A stretch of DNA of 13,832 nt. It comes from Bacteroidales bacterium (lineage in GTDB: Bacteria; Bacteroidota; Bacteroidia; Bacteroidales; B18-G4). A model generated the notes under the pieces. The model saw only the letters and a list, made by a program, of their open reading frames with translations, had not been told where the DNA came from and searched no databases. The translations under genes were made by a program, and so were the position numbers. The stretch covers positions 1 to 13,832 of the forward strand of contig JAUXCL010000048.1 of assembly GCA_030618905.1 (NCBI GenBank), in the 5' to 3' direction. Below, piece after piece: positions 1-7,682 of the stretch (position 1 is the first letter of the stretch; each line of letters starts with the position of its first letter).

Positions 1-407
1 CCCAGGTATACTTTTTGTTGTTTGACCTGGTCTTTCTCCCGGAGGTTGATGATTACTGGGCGGATGCCTTCCTGGAAGGCTTTTGCTTCTGTTTCCTGAT
101 CCGCATTGGGATTGATGAATTCGTAAACGACATTGCCTTTCGATGCACTGTTGTATTCGATCAGCATATCCTTAAAATCTCTTTTGGTCTTGGAAAGTGC
201 CGGTGGAAGGTCTTCGGTAAAATAGGCTGACACCGTTACAGTTTCGTCAAGTGACTTTAAAATATTCCTGGAAGCCTTGCTCAATGAGTAGATCCCGTCT
301 TCTGTCAGATCAATCCTGAAATAAAAGTAGAAGGATATCAGGTTTATCAGGATCAGCACTGCCAGGATCAGCAAGCTCTTGGAATTGATGGATTGTTTCT
401 TTTTCAT
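1..407 (-). CDS. gldG: GldG-like ABC transporter auxiliary protein, 5' part only
   Basis: This is the N-terminal 135 codons of a gene that runs off the left edge. The ATG at 407 is followed by a basic start (MKKKQSINSK) and one hydrophobic segment at about residues 11-32. After it comes an extracytoplasmic-looking region with LTEDGIYSLSKASRNILKSL, a pattern typical of the GldG family, followed by a stretch predicted to fold as the GldG/ABC-type substrate-binding-like domain. In the family GldG is an anchored partner of the GldF permease and GldA ATPase. It lies 34 nt downstream of gldF on the same strand, so it is the third gene of the operon. Family members are usually about 500 residues or more, so most of the protein is missing here only because of the window edge. 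The substrate of the complex is unknown. Confidence 0.8.
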   Translation of the reverse strand, partial: MKKKQSINSKSLLILAVLILINLISFYFYFRIDLTEDGIYSLSKASRNILKSLDETVTVSAYFTEDLPPALSKTKRDFKDMLIEYNSASKGNVVYEFINPNADQETEAKAFQEGIRPVIINLREKDQVKQQKVYL

Positions 408-441
408 AATTAGTGACGCTTTTAACTTATTCGATCGATGA

Positions 442-1161
442 TTACATCCGGCTTTTTTCCAAATTGGCTTCGGTCAGGATCAAACCCAGGAAGATCAATG
501 AAAGGAAGAAGATCAAATCCCTTGAATCGATCACACCCCTGGAGATGGATTCTATGTGCGTGGAGACGCTCAGAAAATGGAATACCTCTCCGCCAAAACC
601 GGATAAATAACCCGCGATGAATGAAAAAATGATCTGGAAGAATATGCCGATGAACAAGGCCAGCAGGTAACCCACAATTTGGTTGGTGGAAATGCTGCTG
701 GTATACAAGCCGATGCTGATATAAACAGCACTCATCATTAAAAGGCCCAGATAACCTGTCCATACAGCCCCATGATCAACAGGGCCAATGAATGCAATGG
801 AAATATAATAGGGTAATGTCAATAGTAATGCTATGGCAATCAATATTAAGGTAGCAAAAAACTTACCCAGAACTACCTGCCAGTCGGTGACAGGCTTGGT
901 CAATAACAGTTCGATGGTTCCTGACCTGTTTTCTTCGGCAAACTGGCGCATTGTCAGTCCCGGGATGAAAAAGAACAAGGTCCAGAATGCAATGTTGAAA
1001 AATGATTCCAGGCTTGCCTGCTTGATGAAAAAGACATCAGAACCCAGGAACCAGGTAAAAAAGCCACTGAATCCCAGGAATGCAATAATCATGATATAAG
1101 CCATCAGGGAATTAAAGAAAGTGGCAAGTTCACGTCGCGAAATGATCCAAATATTTCTCAT
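442..1161 (-). CDS. gldF: GldF-like ABC-2 type permease
   Basis: A 239-residue integral membrane protein with about six hydrophobic segments. It begins MRNIWIISRRELATFFNSL, and the region RQFAEENRSGTIELLLTKPV at about residues 73-92 is the cytoplasmic signature typical of ABC-2 permeases that pair with NatA/GldA ATPases. The length fits GldF (about 240). It probably forms the membrane channel of a GldA-GldF-GldG complex in the inner membrane. The ATG at 1161 lies 22 nt after the gldA stop and the gene ends 34 nt before gldG, so all three are probably one transcript. GldA, GldF and GldG were first linked to gliding in Flavobacterium, but homologues occur in non-gliding Bacteroidota, so motility cannot be inferred. 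Confidence 0.85.
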   Translation of the reverse strand: MRNIWIISRRELATFFNSLMAYIMIIAFLGFSGFFTWFLGSDVFFIKQASLESFFNIAFWTLFFFIPGLTMRQFAEENRSGTIELLLTKPVTDWQVVLGKFFATLILIAIALLLTLPYYISIAFIGPVDHGAVWTGYLGLLMMSAVYISIGLYTSSISTNQIVGYLLALFIGIFFQIIFSFIAGYLSGFGGEVFHFLSVSTHIESISRGVIDSRDLIFFLSLIFLGLILTEANLEKSRM

Positions 1162-1183
1162 TATTCAATTAAATTTCAATGTG

Positions 1184-2113
1184 TTAATTCATGGTCAGTT
1201 CCCGGAAAACATCTTCCAGCTTGGTTTCAAAAACCGTCATCTCAGTCAATGTCCAGCCTTTGTCGACGCATAATTTGAAAATGTTTTTTCGGGAAGAAGC
1301 TTCAGGCATACTCTGTACCTCAAAGCCATTTTCTTTAGCAGGGATGAAATCGACAAGGTCGACAGATTCCAAATCTTTTATGGCCTGGAAGATATCATTT
1401 TTGTCGCCATCCTCGATGCTCACCTGTAAGATCTCTTTTCCCTGCGCATGTTTCCGGAGTTCTTTCGGCGTACCATCAGCCACAATCTTACCTTTATTGA
1501 TAATCATGATCCTGTCGCATGTGGCTTCTACTTCAGCCAGGATATGCGAGCTGAGAATTACGGTCTTTTCTTTTCCGATATGCTTAATCAACTCTCTGAT
1601 CTCTATGATCTGGTTGGGATCAAGTCCTGCTGTTGGCTCATCGAGGATCAACACATCAGGGTCGTGGATCAAAGCCTGGGCCAGGCCCACACGTTGCTGG
1701 TATCCTCTTGATAACTCGTTAATATTCTTGTGTTTCTCGCCTTCTAAACCGCAAATGTTTACCATCTCCAGGATCCTCCCCCTGATCTTGTCTTTCTTTA
1801 TACCGTAAAGCTCTGCTGTGTATTTGAGGTAATCTATTACCGGCATTTCAGTATACAGCGGATTATTCTCAGGAAGATAGCCAATGTGTTTTTTTATTTC
1901 GTCAGCATGTTCTTTAACGCTATACTTTCCAATGCTGATTTCACCGCTATTTGGCACCAGGAAAGAGGTGATGGCTTTCAGGGTAGTTGTTTTTCCAGCC
2001 CCGTTAGGACCGAGAAACCCCAGCACTTCACCTGTTTTTACCTTAAAAGAGATGTCATCCACGGCTTTTTGTACACCGTAGACCTTGGTAAGATTATCTA
2101 CTACAATATCCAT
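1184..2113 (-). CDS. gldA: GldA-like ABC transporter ATP-binding protein
   Basis: A complete ATPase of 309 residues when started at the ATG at 2113. An in-frame TTG two codons upstream is less likely. Visible motifs are Walker A GPNGAGKT (35-42), a Q-loop with glutamate (LPENNPLY, 80-87) as in NatA/GldA-type ATPases, signature LSRGYQQRV (134-142), Walker B VLILDEP (154-160), the D-loop GLD and switch His190 (SSH). After about residue 230 a C-terminal extension ends with VFETKLEDVFRELT, typical of GldA/NatA-type subunits. It should power the GldF permease encoded 22 nt downstream. No good Shine-Dalgarno precedes the start, as usual for Bacteroidota. A convincing TAnnTTTG box is also missing; CTTTTG at 2135-2140 is only a partial match. 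Confidence 0.9.
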   Translation of the reverse strand: MDIVVDNLTKVYGVQKAVDDISFKVKTGEVLGFLGPNGAGKTTTLKAITSFLVPNSGEISIGKYSVKEHADEIKKHIGYLPENNPLYTEMPVIDYLKYTAELYGIKKDKIRGRILEMVNICGLEGEKHKNINELSRGYQQRVGLAQALIHDPDVLILDEPTAGLDPNQIIEIRELIKHIGKEKTVILSSHILAEVEATCDRIMIINKGKIVADGTPKELRKHAQGKEILQVSIEDGDKNDIFQAIKDLESVDLVDFIPAKENGFEVQSMPEASSRKNIFKLCVDKGWTLTEMTVFETKLEDVFRELTMN

Positions 2114-2150
2114 AATCAAAATGATTTAATGGTGCAAAAGAAATAAAAAA

Positions 2151-2182
2151 AATACAATAAATGTAAATTGGGGGTCCCAATT
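2151..2182 (-). terminator. Possible terminator after the thioredoxin-like gene
   Basis: A perfect 7-bp stem, AATTGGG (2176-2182 read on the minus strand) with CCCAATT (2166-2172) and a 3-nt loop, sits just after the thioredoxin-like stop codon. In the minus direction it is followed by a T-rich stretch including eight Ts (about 2146-2153). The T-run starts about 12 nt after the stem rather than directly, so this is a weak candidate. If real, it separates the thioredoxin-like gene from the gldA operon. Confidence 0.4.
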
Positions 2183-2203
2183 ATTTAACAAAAAAAGAAG
2201 ATG

Positions 2204-2761
2204 CTATTTTATAACTTCTGAAGTCTCCGGCTTTTTAACAGAGTAATCCTTGGAATATTCTTCAAAAGAACGATCTTCATAAGCCTTTTCACCAAAAAAG
2301 TGGATGATGGGATCAAACTTATTTGAATCCATATAGCCGGGAACAACGGTGAGCCATTCCAGTTTATCACTCATGAAAACGTAGGATGGGTAAGACATTT
2401 TGCCTTTCAGCAAGGCCTGGGCAACCTGGTGTGATGAGCGTGTGCTTTCCGGGTTCGGATTTACAAATGTTTTGCCCTGAAAAACAATGTCTTCTTTCAT
2501 TTCGGCGTCAAACTTCACAGGATAAAAAGTTTCGTTCATGTATTTTACAATTTCAGGGTCCCTGAAAGTCGTTTTATCCATCTTTTTGCACCAGGAGCAC
2601 CAATCTGTGTAAACGTCTATAAATAAGGGTCTTGGACTTTTAATATTGGCCGCTACTGCTTCTGTGAAGGTGTACCATTTTATTGTTTCTGTAGCTTCCT
2701 GTGCTTGCATGGCCTGCAGTCCTAAAAACAGGGATAGTACGATGAGCATCGGTTTTGTCAT
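2204..2761 (-). CDS. Secreted thioredoxin-fold protein with CxxC motif
   Basis: With the ATG at 2761 the product is 185 residues and opens with a signal peptide (MTKPMLIVLSLFLGLQAMQA, residues 1-20, cleavage probably near 20-21), so it should work in the periplasm. The mature part is a thioredoxin-like domain: FIDVYTDWCSWCKKMDK holds the redox pair Cys55-Ser-Trp-Cys58, and YPSYVF carries the cis-proline (about Pro125). The pattern resembles the thioredoxin_7/DUF255-type periplasmic thioredoxins of Bacteroidota. It may reduce or isomerise disulfides, but the partner is unknown. A start at 2839 would add 26 residues ahead of the signal peptide and would sit upstream of the likely promoter at 2786-2793, so the shorter form is preferred. 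The gene lies 77 nt downstream of smpB. Confidence 0.8.
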   Translation of the reverse strand: MTKPMLIVLSLFLGLQAMQAQEATETIKWYTFTEAVAANIKSPRPLFIDVYTDWCSWCKKMDKTTFRDPEIVKYMNETFYPVKFDAEMKEDIVFQGKTFVNPNPESTRSSHQVAQALLKGKMSYPSYVFMSDKLEWLTVVPGYMDSNKFDPIIHFFGEKAYEDRSFEEYSKDYSVKKPETSEVIK

Positions 2762-2785
2762 TTTAGTTATCTGTTGGTTAATGTG

Positions 2786-2793
2786 CAAATATA
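2786..2793 (-). promoter_or_regulatory. Candidate -7 box for the thioredoxin-like gene
   Basis: On the minus strand 2793-2786 reads TATATTTG, a full match to the Bacteroidota -7 consensus TAnnTTTG. A start of transcription near 2782 would give a leader of about 20 nt before the ATG at 2761. The -33 region has only a weak match (TTTATG at about 2817-2812). The site lies in the gap between smpB and this gene. Confidence 0.5.
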
Positions 2794-2838
2794 TGACATT
2801 ATAGGTATTTACATAAATAGATGTTTGATAATTTAACA

Positions 2839-3285
2839 TTATTTATGTTTTCTGTCCAGCTCACGTTGAAAGTCTTTATGCTTAATACTCTCTCTTTTGT
2901 CAAAATATTGCTTTCCTTTTGCCAATGCGATCTCCAGTTTGGCAAGGCCTTTTTCATTAATAAACAATACTGTGGGGACAATAGTGTAACCTTTCTCCTT
3001 GACTTTTATTGCTAACTTTTTCAACTCTCTTTTTGTCAAAAGCAGCTTCCTGTCACGCTTTGGATGATGGTTGTATACCGTTCCCATTTCATATTCTGCG
3101 ATGTGCATATTGATCACAAAAAGCTCTGTGCCCACGAAGGAACAATATGATTCGGCAAGGCTGACCTTGCCTGTTCGTATGGACTTGATTTCTGTGCCCG
3201 TAAGTTGAATGCCTGCAAGGTATTTGTCTTCCAGAAAATACTGGTAGTATGCCTTTTTATTTTTTATCCTGATACCTTCTGACAT
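2839..3285 (-). CDS. smpB: SsrA (tmRNA)-binding protein SmpB
   Basis: A 148-residue protein that matches SmpB along its whole length. Recognisable blocks are KNKKAYYQYFLEDKYLAGI, LTGTEIKSIRTGKVSLAES, the run INMHIAEYEMGTVYNHHPKR, DRKLLLTKRELKKL, GYTIVPTVLFINEKGLAKLE and the C-terminal ALAKGKQYFDKRESIKHKD. SmpB binds the tRNA-like part of tmRNA and brings it to stalled ribosomes for trans-translation; the basic C-terminal tail occupies the empty mRNA channel. The length (about 150) is normal. It starts 35 nt after the HMG-CoA lyase stop on the same strand with no -7 box visible in the gap, so it is probably co-transcribed with that gene. The ssrA RNA gene itself is not in this window. Confidence 0.96.
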   Translation of the reverse strand: MSEGIRIKNKKAYYQYFLEDKYLAGIQLTGTEIKSIRTGKVSLAESYCSFVGTELFVINMHIAEYEMGTVYNHHPKRDRKLLLTKRELKKLAIKVKEKGYTIVPTVLFINEKGLAKLEIALAKGKQYFDKRESIKHKDFQRELDRKHK

Positions 3286-3320
3286 TTTATTTGTGCATGA
3301 TGATTAGATCACTTTTTAGA

Positions 3321-4175
3321 TTAGAGTAAGGCGAAGGTTGTGATGGATTTGGTAATCGCATTCTCAAAAGATTCAATATCGATAGCCAGGTTTACCTTAT
3401 TCTTTCTGAAATATTGCAAAAGCAAACCTGTTCTGACATTTCCTACGAGTTCATATCCTGCCATAGGACATCCACCGAGGCCGTTGAGCACACCTTCAAA
3501 GCTACGGCAACCGTTTTTGTATGCTGCATCAATCTTCTGATACCATTTCTCAAGGGTCGTATGCAGGTGCAGACCAAATTGGATATTCGGATAAAGCGGG
3601 ACCAGGGTCTTGAACGATTCTTCAATTCTTTCCGGAGTGCCTACACCAATAGTATCAGATAAAACAATCCTGTTTACTCCAATACTTTTCAGGAACTCAG
3701 TCTCTGCGATCAACTGATCAACATGCCATTCCTCATTATAGGGATTGCCAAAGCCCATCGAATAATAAACTGACAATAATTTGTTATGCTTCTCACAGAT
3801 ATTCATCAGCTCCTGCATGGTCTCCCTCGATTTGACCAATGAAGAATTAATGTTTTTTTGCAGGAAAGTATTCGAAGTTGAATGGGGGTAACCCAGGTAG
3901 GTGATCTTGTCAAACTCGGCACCGGCCAGTCCACCCCTGACATTAGCGATAATAGCCAGCAACTTTGAATTGCTTTCTGATAGATCGATCATGTCGAGCA
4001 CTTCTGCTGTATCAGATAATTGAGGAATGGCTTTTGGCGAGACAAAACTGCCAAAATCAATAATGTCAAAACCCACGTTTAACAACACATTGATATATGC
4101 TGCTTTGGATTTTGTGGGAATGAAGGACTTGATTCCCTGCATGGCATCTCTTGGCGTCTCAACCAGTTCGATCAT
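3321..4175 (-). CDS. Hydroxymethylglutaryl-CoA lyase family protein
   Basis: A 284-residue TIM-barrel lyase of the HMGL family. HMG-CoA lyase cleaves HMG-CoA to acetyl-CoA and acetoacetate, the last step of leucine breakdown. Seen here are the TPRDAMQ active-site segment (Arg9, Asp10, Gln13), SFVSPKAIPQ (43-52), SDTIGVGTP (173-181), the metal-ligand pair HLH (His203, His205) and the GLGGCPMAG loop with catalytic Cys236. The His205-Cys236 spacing (31) equals that of the human enzyme (235 and 266). Two differences from the classic pattern are PRDAMQ for PRDGLQ and Asp40 where human HMGCL has Glu72. I recall similar sequences in other Bacteroidota, so this may be a phylum branch. No other leucine-degradation gene lies nearby. 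A related aldol-type lyase role is possible. Confidence 0.85.
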   Translation of the reverse strand: MIELVETPRDAMQGIKSFIPTKSKAAYINVLLNVGFDIIDFGSFVSPKAIPQLSDTAEVLDMIDLSESNSKLLAIIANVRGGLAGAEFDKITYLGYPHSTSNTFLQKNINSSLVKSRETMQELMNICEKHNKLLSVYYSMGFGNPYNEEWHVDQLIAETEFLKSIGVNRIVLSDTIGVGTPERIEESFKTLVPLYPNIQFGLHLHTTLEKWYQKIDAAYKNGCRSFEGVLNGLGGCPMAGYELVGNVRTGLLLQYFRKNKVNLAIDIESFENAITKSITTFALL

Positions 4176-4234
4176 AATAGTGTGCTAAGTTTTATGAGTT
4201 CCTGTGTATTCTACGCTGGAGAGGCCTGTTTTGT

Positions 4235-5068
4235 TCACTTGGAGTCGCCAAGAATTAATGGTAAACCATCAGCGCCACTACCAATCACAATAACCTTGGT
4301 ATTCGGTGATTCAGCAAGCCTTAAGGTAGCCTCTATACCTTTATCACGCAGGATATTGGTCGTCAGACTGGCGTTGAGGATCTTGTTGGCTGTTGATTTA
4401 CCTTCCGCTTCAATTTTTTGCCTCTCTGCCTCTTTCTGTGCAATTTGCAATTTAAACTCATACTCCAGTGATTGCTGTTCCTGCTTAAGTTTGCTTTCAA
4501 TCGCTTGCTTGATGGTAGGAGGTAATATAATTGAACGAATCAGTATCTTGTTCAGCTGGACATACTTCTGATCAAGAATTTTTTTCGTTTCTATGAAGAT
4601 TTCATCCTGGATCGCATCCCTTTTCGTGGAATAGATCTGTTCAGGTGTGTATCTTCCAATTACACTTCTTGCAGATGAACGCAGTGCGGGAATAACAACC
4701 CGGCGAACGTATTCATTGCCAATTTTTCTTTGCAGAAGTCCCAGTTTTGCATACTCTGGCTGGTACCAGACAGACACATCAACCCTGATTTCCAATCCAT
4801 TGGAAGACAGTACGTTCATGTCCTCCGCGACTTCCTGCTGCCTTGTTTCGAAAATGTACATTTTGTTCCATGGTGCCAGGAAATGAAATCCTTCACCAAA
4901 AGTCTGTGTGGTGTCAACACCATCTCCGAAAGTTCTGAAAAGAATACCTGCGTGACCGGTCTCAACAGTTTTTGTCATCCTGCTCCAGAAGACGATGATC
5001 AGAATAATTGCAATGACGATCACCGCAATTGGGACCACCTTTTTAAAGTTTATTTCTTGCTCTGCCAT
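4235..5068 (-). CDS. SPFH/prohibitin-like membrane protein
   Basis: A 277-residue protein with a short cytoplasmic start, one hydrophobic segment at about residues 11-28 (VVPIAVIVIAIILIIVFW), then an SPFH (band 7) domain over about 32-190: ETGHAGILFRTFGDGVDT, GEGFHFLAPWNKMYIFETR, YTPEQIYSTKR and LNKILIRSIILPP. A charged helix follows at 190-228 (KQEQQSLEYEFKLQIAQKEA), likely a coiled coil for ring assembly. The plan matches the prohibitin/HflC group, which forms large membrane ring complexes that often restrain FtsH-type proteases. No protease gene is next to it. It lies 55 nt after the TonB-dependent receptor and 59 nt before the HMG-CoA lyase gene, and its own -7 box in the upstream gap suggests separate transcription. 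Confidence 0.88.
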   Translation of the reverse strand: MAEQEINFKKVVPIAVIVIAIILIIVFWSRMTKTVETGHAGILFRTFGDGVDTTQTFGEGFHFLAPWNKMYIFETRQQEVAEDMNVLSSNGLEIRVDVSVWYQPEYAKLGLLQRKIGNEYVRRVVIPALRSSARSVIGRYTPEQIYSTKRDAIQDEIFIETKKILDQKYVQLNKILIRSIILPPTIKQAIESKLKQEQQSLEYEFKLQIAQKEAERQKIEAEGKSTANKILNASLTTNILRDKGIEATLRLAESPNTKVIVIGSGADGLPLILGDSK

Positions 5069-5097
5069 AATTTATTGATTTTGATGTTTGTTAGCTA

Positions 5098-5105
5098 CAA
5101 AAGTA
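5098..5105 (-). promoter_or_regulatory. Candidate -7 box for the SPFH gene
   Basis: On the minus strand 5105-5098 reads TACTTTTG, matching TAnnTTTG, within the 55-nt gap after the receptor gene. Transcription would start near 5094, about 26 nt before the ATG. No good -33 TTG is seen at the expected distance, so support is moderate. Confidence 0.42.
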
Positions 5106-5123
5106 ACAAGAATTATCACATGT

Positions 5124-7511
5124 TTAGAATTTTAATGTGACACCGCCCATAAAGTGGATCCCGGCCTGAGGAAAGTAGCCGCTTGACGATTGGTATTCCC
5201 CTCCCCAGATATACCTGTAAACCCAGGCATTCGATTCGTACATTTCATTAAATAAGTTGATGATCTCAAAATGAAAGGCAATTTGTTTGATCAGATTTGT
5301 ATTGATGGAATAATTCAATCTCAGGTTGTTGACAAAATAAGGATTAATGCTTCTGTCTCTGCTGCCCGTATTGTCTATGTATTGCCGGCTTACATATTTG
5401 GAAATCAGGCTGGCCTGGAAATTATTGATGATTTCATAGCTGATATTGCTTCCTGCGATGATATCGGGGGAAAAAGAAATATCAGTCTTTGCATAATGAT
5501 TGAGTTGTTTTTCCCCAACGTCGAAATCATCAAGCGACTCAACAAAATCAAGAATCTTATTTTGGCTGAAAGTACCATTGGCATCCCATCTTAATTTTTT
5601 GATGATCTGTACACCGAATGATAATTCCAGACCAATGCGATAGCTGCCGGGTACATTCCGGAGTATCGCATATCCAACATTGTCAATTTCACCGGTTGCG
5701 ACAAGCTGATCATCGTATTTCATATAATATATGTTGGTCATGAGAAGCAGCCTGGATGCCCTGTAGGCATATCCCAGTTCAAAATCATACAAAGTTTCCG
5801 GGCCGGGCTCTTTGAGGTCTGCCGAAGCATCAATATAATTTTGACGGCTTGGTTCCCTGTTGGCCACGGCAAATGAAAAATATGCTTCGTTTTTGGGATT
5901 GAAATTATATTTTAAACCCGCTTTAGGATTGAAAAAGCTAAACAAATGACTTTGCGAAATATTACCGAAAGCATCCTCGGTTCCTTCCATTTCCCAGTTT
6001 ATATAACGATATTGAAGATCAATGAAGAAACTGAAAGGATCGCTGAGCTGGACACTGAATTTTCCATATATGTTGAAGTCTTGTTTTGTGCTCGTATTGT
6101 TATACCATTCATAACCGGGATAGCTGTTGGATGCATATTCCGACCAGATCAATTTGCCAAAAGCCCTTCCGGAATAGATATTATAAGATCCCCCAAGAAT
6201 GGCATTAAACTTATTACGATGATAATCAAAAGAGCAGGTCAGCCCATAGAAATCATTGTCGAGCCATTTCTGCCTGACAAGGTTGGTATTACTGATGGTA
6301 TCATCGCCCATGATGACATCATTGAGGCCATAATAGGCAAAGGAAGTTGCCGCATAAGGATCGTCAAGTCCTTGGTACTCTTCATAATACCCCCTTCCGT
6401 ACGTGTAGTGCAAGGCGGCATTCAGCAGCAAGTATTTATTGAGCTGTTGCGAAAAAAGTATCTGATAGTGATCCTGCTGGTAATTATCAGTCTGGTTGGG
6501 ATAATGAAATGGATTGTATGTCCTGTTCGTTTCCAGGGAATCTTTAGGGACACCGGCCCAGGCCTGGTAGGTTTTTTCCTTTCCACTCAGGATATTGAAT
6601 TTCAGTATGGTTTTTTCACCATAATAAGCGGCTGATATATATAAGGATTTCAGATCGGCAAGGGCCCGGTCTATATATCCATCTGATGTAATTTTGGAAA
6701 GCCTGCCATCGACGGTCCATTTTCCTTTTATCAGGCCCGTGCCAAAATTAAGGGTGTTTTTAAAGGTCCTGAAGGAACCAGCTGAACTGCTCAACTCCGC
6801 ATAGGGATCAGTTTGCAATTTTGAGGTCTGGATATTGATGCTGGCGCCAAATGCAGCAGATCCGTTGGTAGATGTGCCTACTCCTCGCTGGATCTGGATA
6901 TTGTCGACCGATGAGGCCAGGTCAGGTACATTAACCCAGAATACGGCCTGCGACTCTGCATCATTCAGGGGTATGCCATTCAGCGTAACATTAATCCGGG
7001 TAGCATCTGTACCCCGAATCCTTATGCTGGTATATCCAATACCGGTTCCGGCATCAGAGGTAGCAACTGATGATGGCGTCCGCTGCAGTAAGAATGGGAT
7101 ATCCGGGCCAATATTTTCTGTTTCAATCTGCTCCTTGTCAACTTCCGTATATGTTGTCGGATAGTCGCTGGATGCCCTGGTCGCCCTGATGATGACTTCA
7201 TCCTGCAATACCGGGCTTCTCTCAAGGGCGATGTCCAGGGTGATATCCTTGTCCAGATTGATTTTTTGTATGCCTTTCAGAAAACCCACATAGGTGACTT
7301 TCAACTGGTATTCCCCCTTTTTTAGATTAGTGATGGAATATTTCCCATCATTATTACTGGTATAGACCAGGTAAGTGTTATCGATCACAATATGAGCACC
7401 GGGAAGCGGCTCATTTGTGAACTTGTCGATGATTTTTCCCTGTATGCTGAATTGGGCATGGGCTGCCAGGGATAGCCCTGTCATCAACAGCAAAAGCTGC
7501 AACTTTTTCAT
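5124..7511 (-). CDS. TonB-dependent outer-membrane receptor, probable thiamine importer
   Basis: A full 795-residue receptor. A signal peptide (MKKLQLLLLMTGLSLAAHAQ) is followed by a carboxypeptidase-regulatory-like domain (about 21-100, IQGKIIDKFTNEPLPGAHIV), a possible TonB-box-like stretch (DEVIIRAT, about 103-110), the plug (about 120-230, with SIRIRGTDATRINVTLNGIP and DNIQIQRGVGTSTNGSAAFG) and a long beta-barrel rich in aromatic residues. It ends in the C-terminal phenylalanine (GVTLKF) typical of outer-membrane barrels. Such proteins import scarce ligands with TonB energy. The substrate is inferred from the TPP riboswitch in the leader. TPP-controlled TonB receptors are known in Bacteroides, where one (OMPthi) takes up thiamine. 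No inner-membrane thiamine transporter or thi biosynthesis gene is seen here, so partners must lie elsewhere. Confidence 0.92.
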   Translation of the reverse strand: MKKLQLLLLMTGLSLAAHAQFSIQGKIIDKFTNEPLPGAHIVIDNTYLVYTSNNDGKYSITNLKKGEYQLKVTYVGFLKGIQKINLDKDITLDIALERSPVLQDEVIIRATRASSDYPTTYTEVDKEQIETENIGPDIPFLLQRTPSSVATSDAGTGIGYTSIRIRGTDATRINVTLNGIPLNDAESQAVFWVNVPDLASSVDNIQIQRGVGTSTNGSAAFGASINIQTSKLQTDPYAELSSSAGSFRTFKNTLNFGTGLIKGKWTVDGRLSKITSDGYIDRALADLKSLYISAAYYGEKTILKFNILSGKEKTYQAWAGVPKDSLETNRTYNPFHYPNQTDNYQQDHYQILFSQQLNKYLLLNAALHYTYGRGYYEEYQGLDDPYAATSFAYYGLNDVIMGDDTISNTNLVRQKWLDNDFYGLTCSFDYHRNKFNAILGGSYNIYSGRAFGKLIWSEYASNSYPGYEWYNNTSTKQDFNIYGKFSVQLSDPFSFFIDLQYRYINWEMEGTEDAFGNISQSHLFSFFNPKAGLKYNFNPKNEAYFSFAVANREPSRQNYIDASADLKEPGPETLYDFELGYAYRASRLLLMTNIYYMKYDDQLVATGEIDNVGYAILRNVPGSYRIGLELSFGVQIIKKLRWDANGTFSQNKILDFVESLDDFDVGEKQLNHYAKTDISFSPDIIAGSNISYEIINNFQASLISKYVSRQYIDNTGSRDRSINPYFVNNLRLNYSINTNLIKQIAFHFEIINLFNEMYESNAWVYRYIWGGEYQSSSGYFPQAGIHFMGGVTLKF

Positions 7512-7561
7512 GATTTGGTGCGATTAGGTTAACACATTAATATATCATAGGCTTATGCCTT

Positions 7562-7640
7562 TTTCCCTTCGCCGGCACTACCCGGATCAGGTTCAATGGG
7601 TATGATCTCAGCCCGTAATTTTGGGGCACCCCCATTGGAA
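7562..7640 (-). promoter_or_regulatory. TPP (THI-box) riboswitch
   Basis: Read on the minus strand, this leader has the conserved TPP aptamer core in order: GGGGGTGCC near the 5' end, GGCTGAGA (CTGAGA at 7611-7606), ACCC, GAACCTGATC (7594-7585), then GGGTAGTGCCGGCGAAGGGA. The outer stem can form between TTCC (7640-7637) and GGAA near the 3' end. The aptamer lies in the leader of the TonB-dependent receptor, about 50 nt before its ATG. TPP binding normally lowers expression. A small hairpin (AGGC-ATAA-GCCT, 7560-7549) follows directly, but it has no T-run, so the expression platform is not obvious. Confidence 0.95.
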
Positions 7641-7648
7641 TAGTACTA

Positions 7649-7682
7649 CAAATTTACATAAAATTAGTAGATGTTGTGCAAA
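7649..7682 (-). promoter_or_regulatory. Promoter of the riboswitch-receptor transcript
   Basis: On the minus strand, TTTG (7682-7679) and TAAATTTG (7656-7649) match the Bacteroidota -33 and -7 elements, 22 nt apart, which is slightly long. Transcription would start at about 7641-7645, right at the 5' edge of the TPP aptamer. The -33 part lies inside the last codons of the DUF434-type gene. Confidence 0.6.

Noticed and set aside
1191..1808. A 205-codon open frame on the plus strand
   Set aside because: It is antisense to gldA with low-complexity Ser/Ile-rich content and no family motif.
2114..2119. TTG start of gldA at 2119
   Set aside because: An ATG two codons later gives the expected family N-terminus.
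2204..2839. Longer start at 2839 for the thioredoxin-like gene
   Set aside because: It would place 26 residues ahead of an otherwise standard signal peptide and lies upstream of the likely -7 box at 2786-2793.
5946..6635. A 229-codon open frame on the plus strand
   Set aside because: It lies wholly antisense to the TonB-dependent receptor, has no recognisable motif, and is explained by the codon use of that gene.
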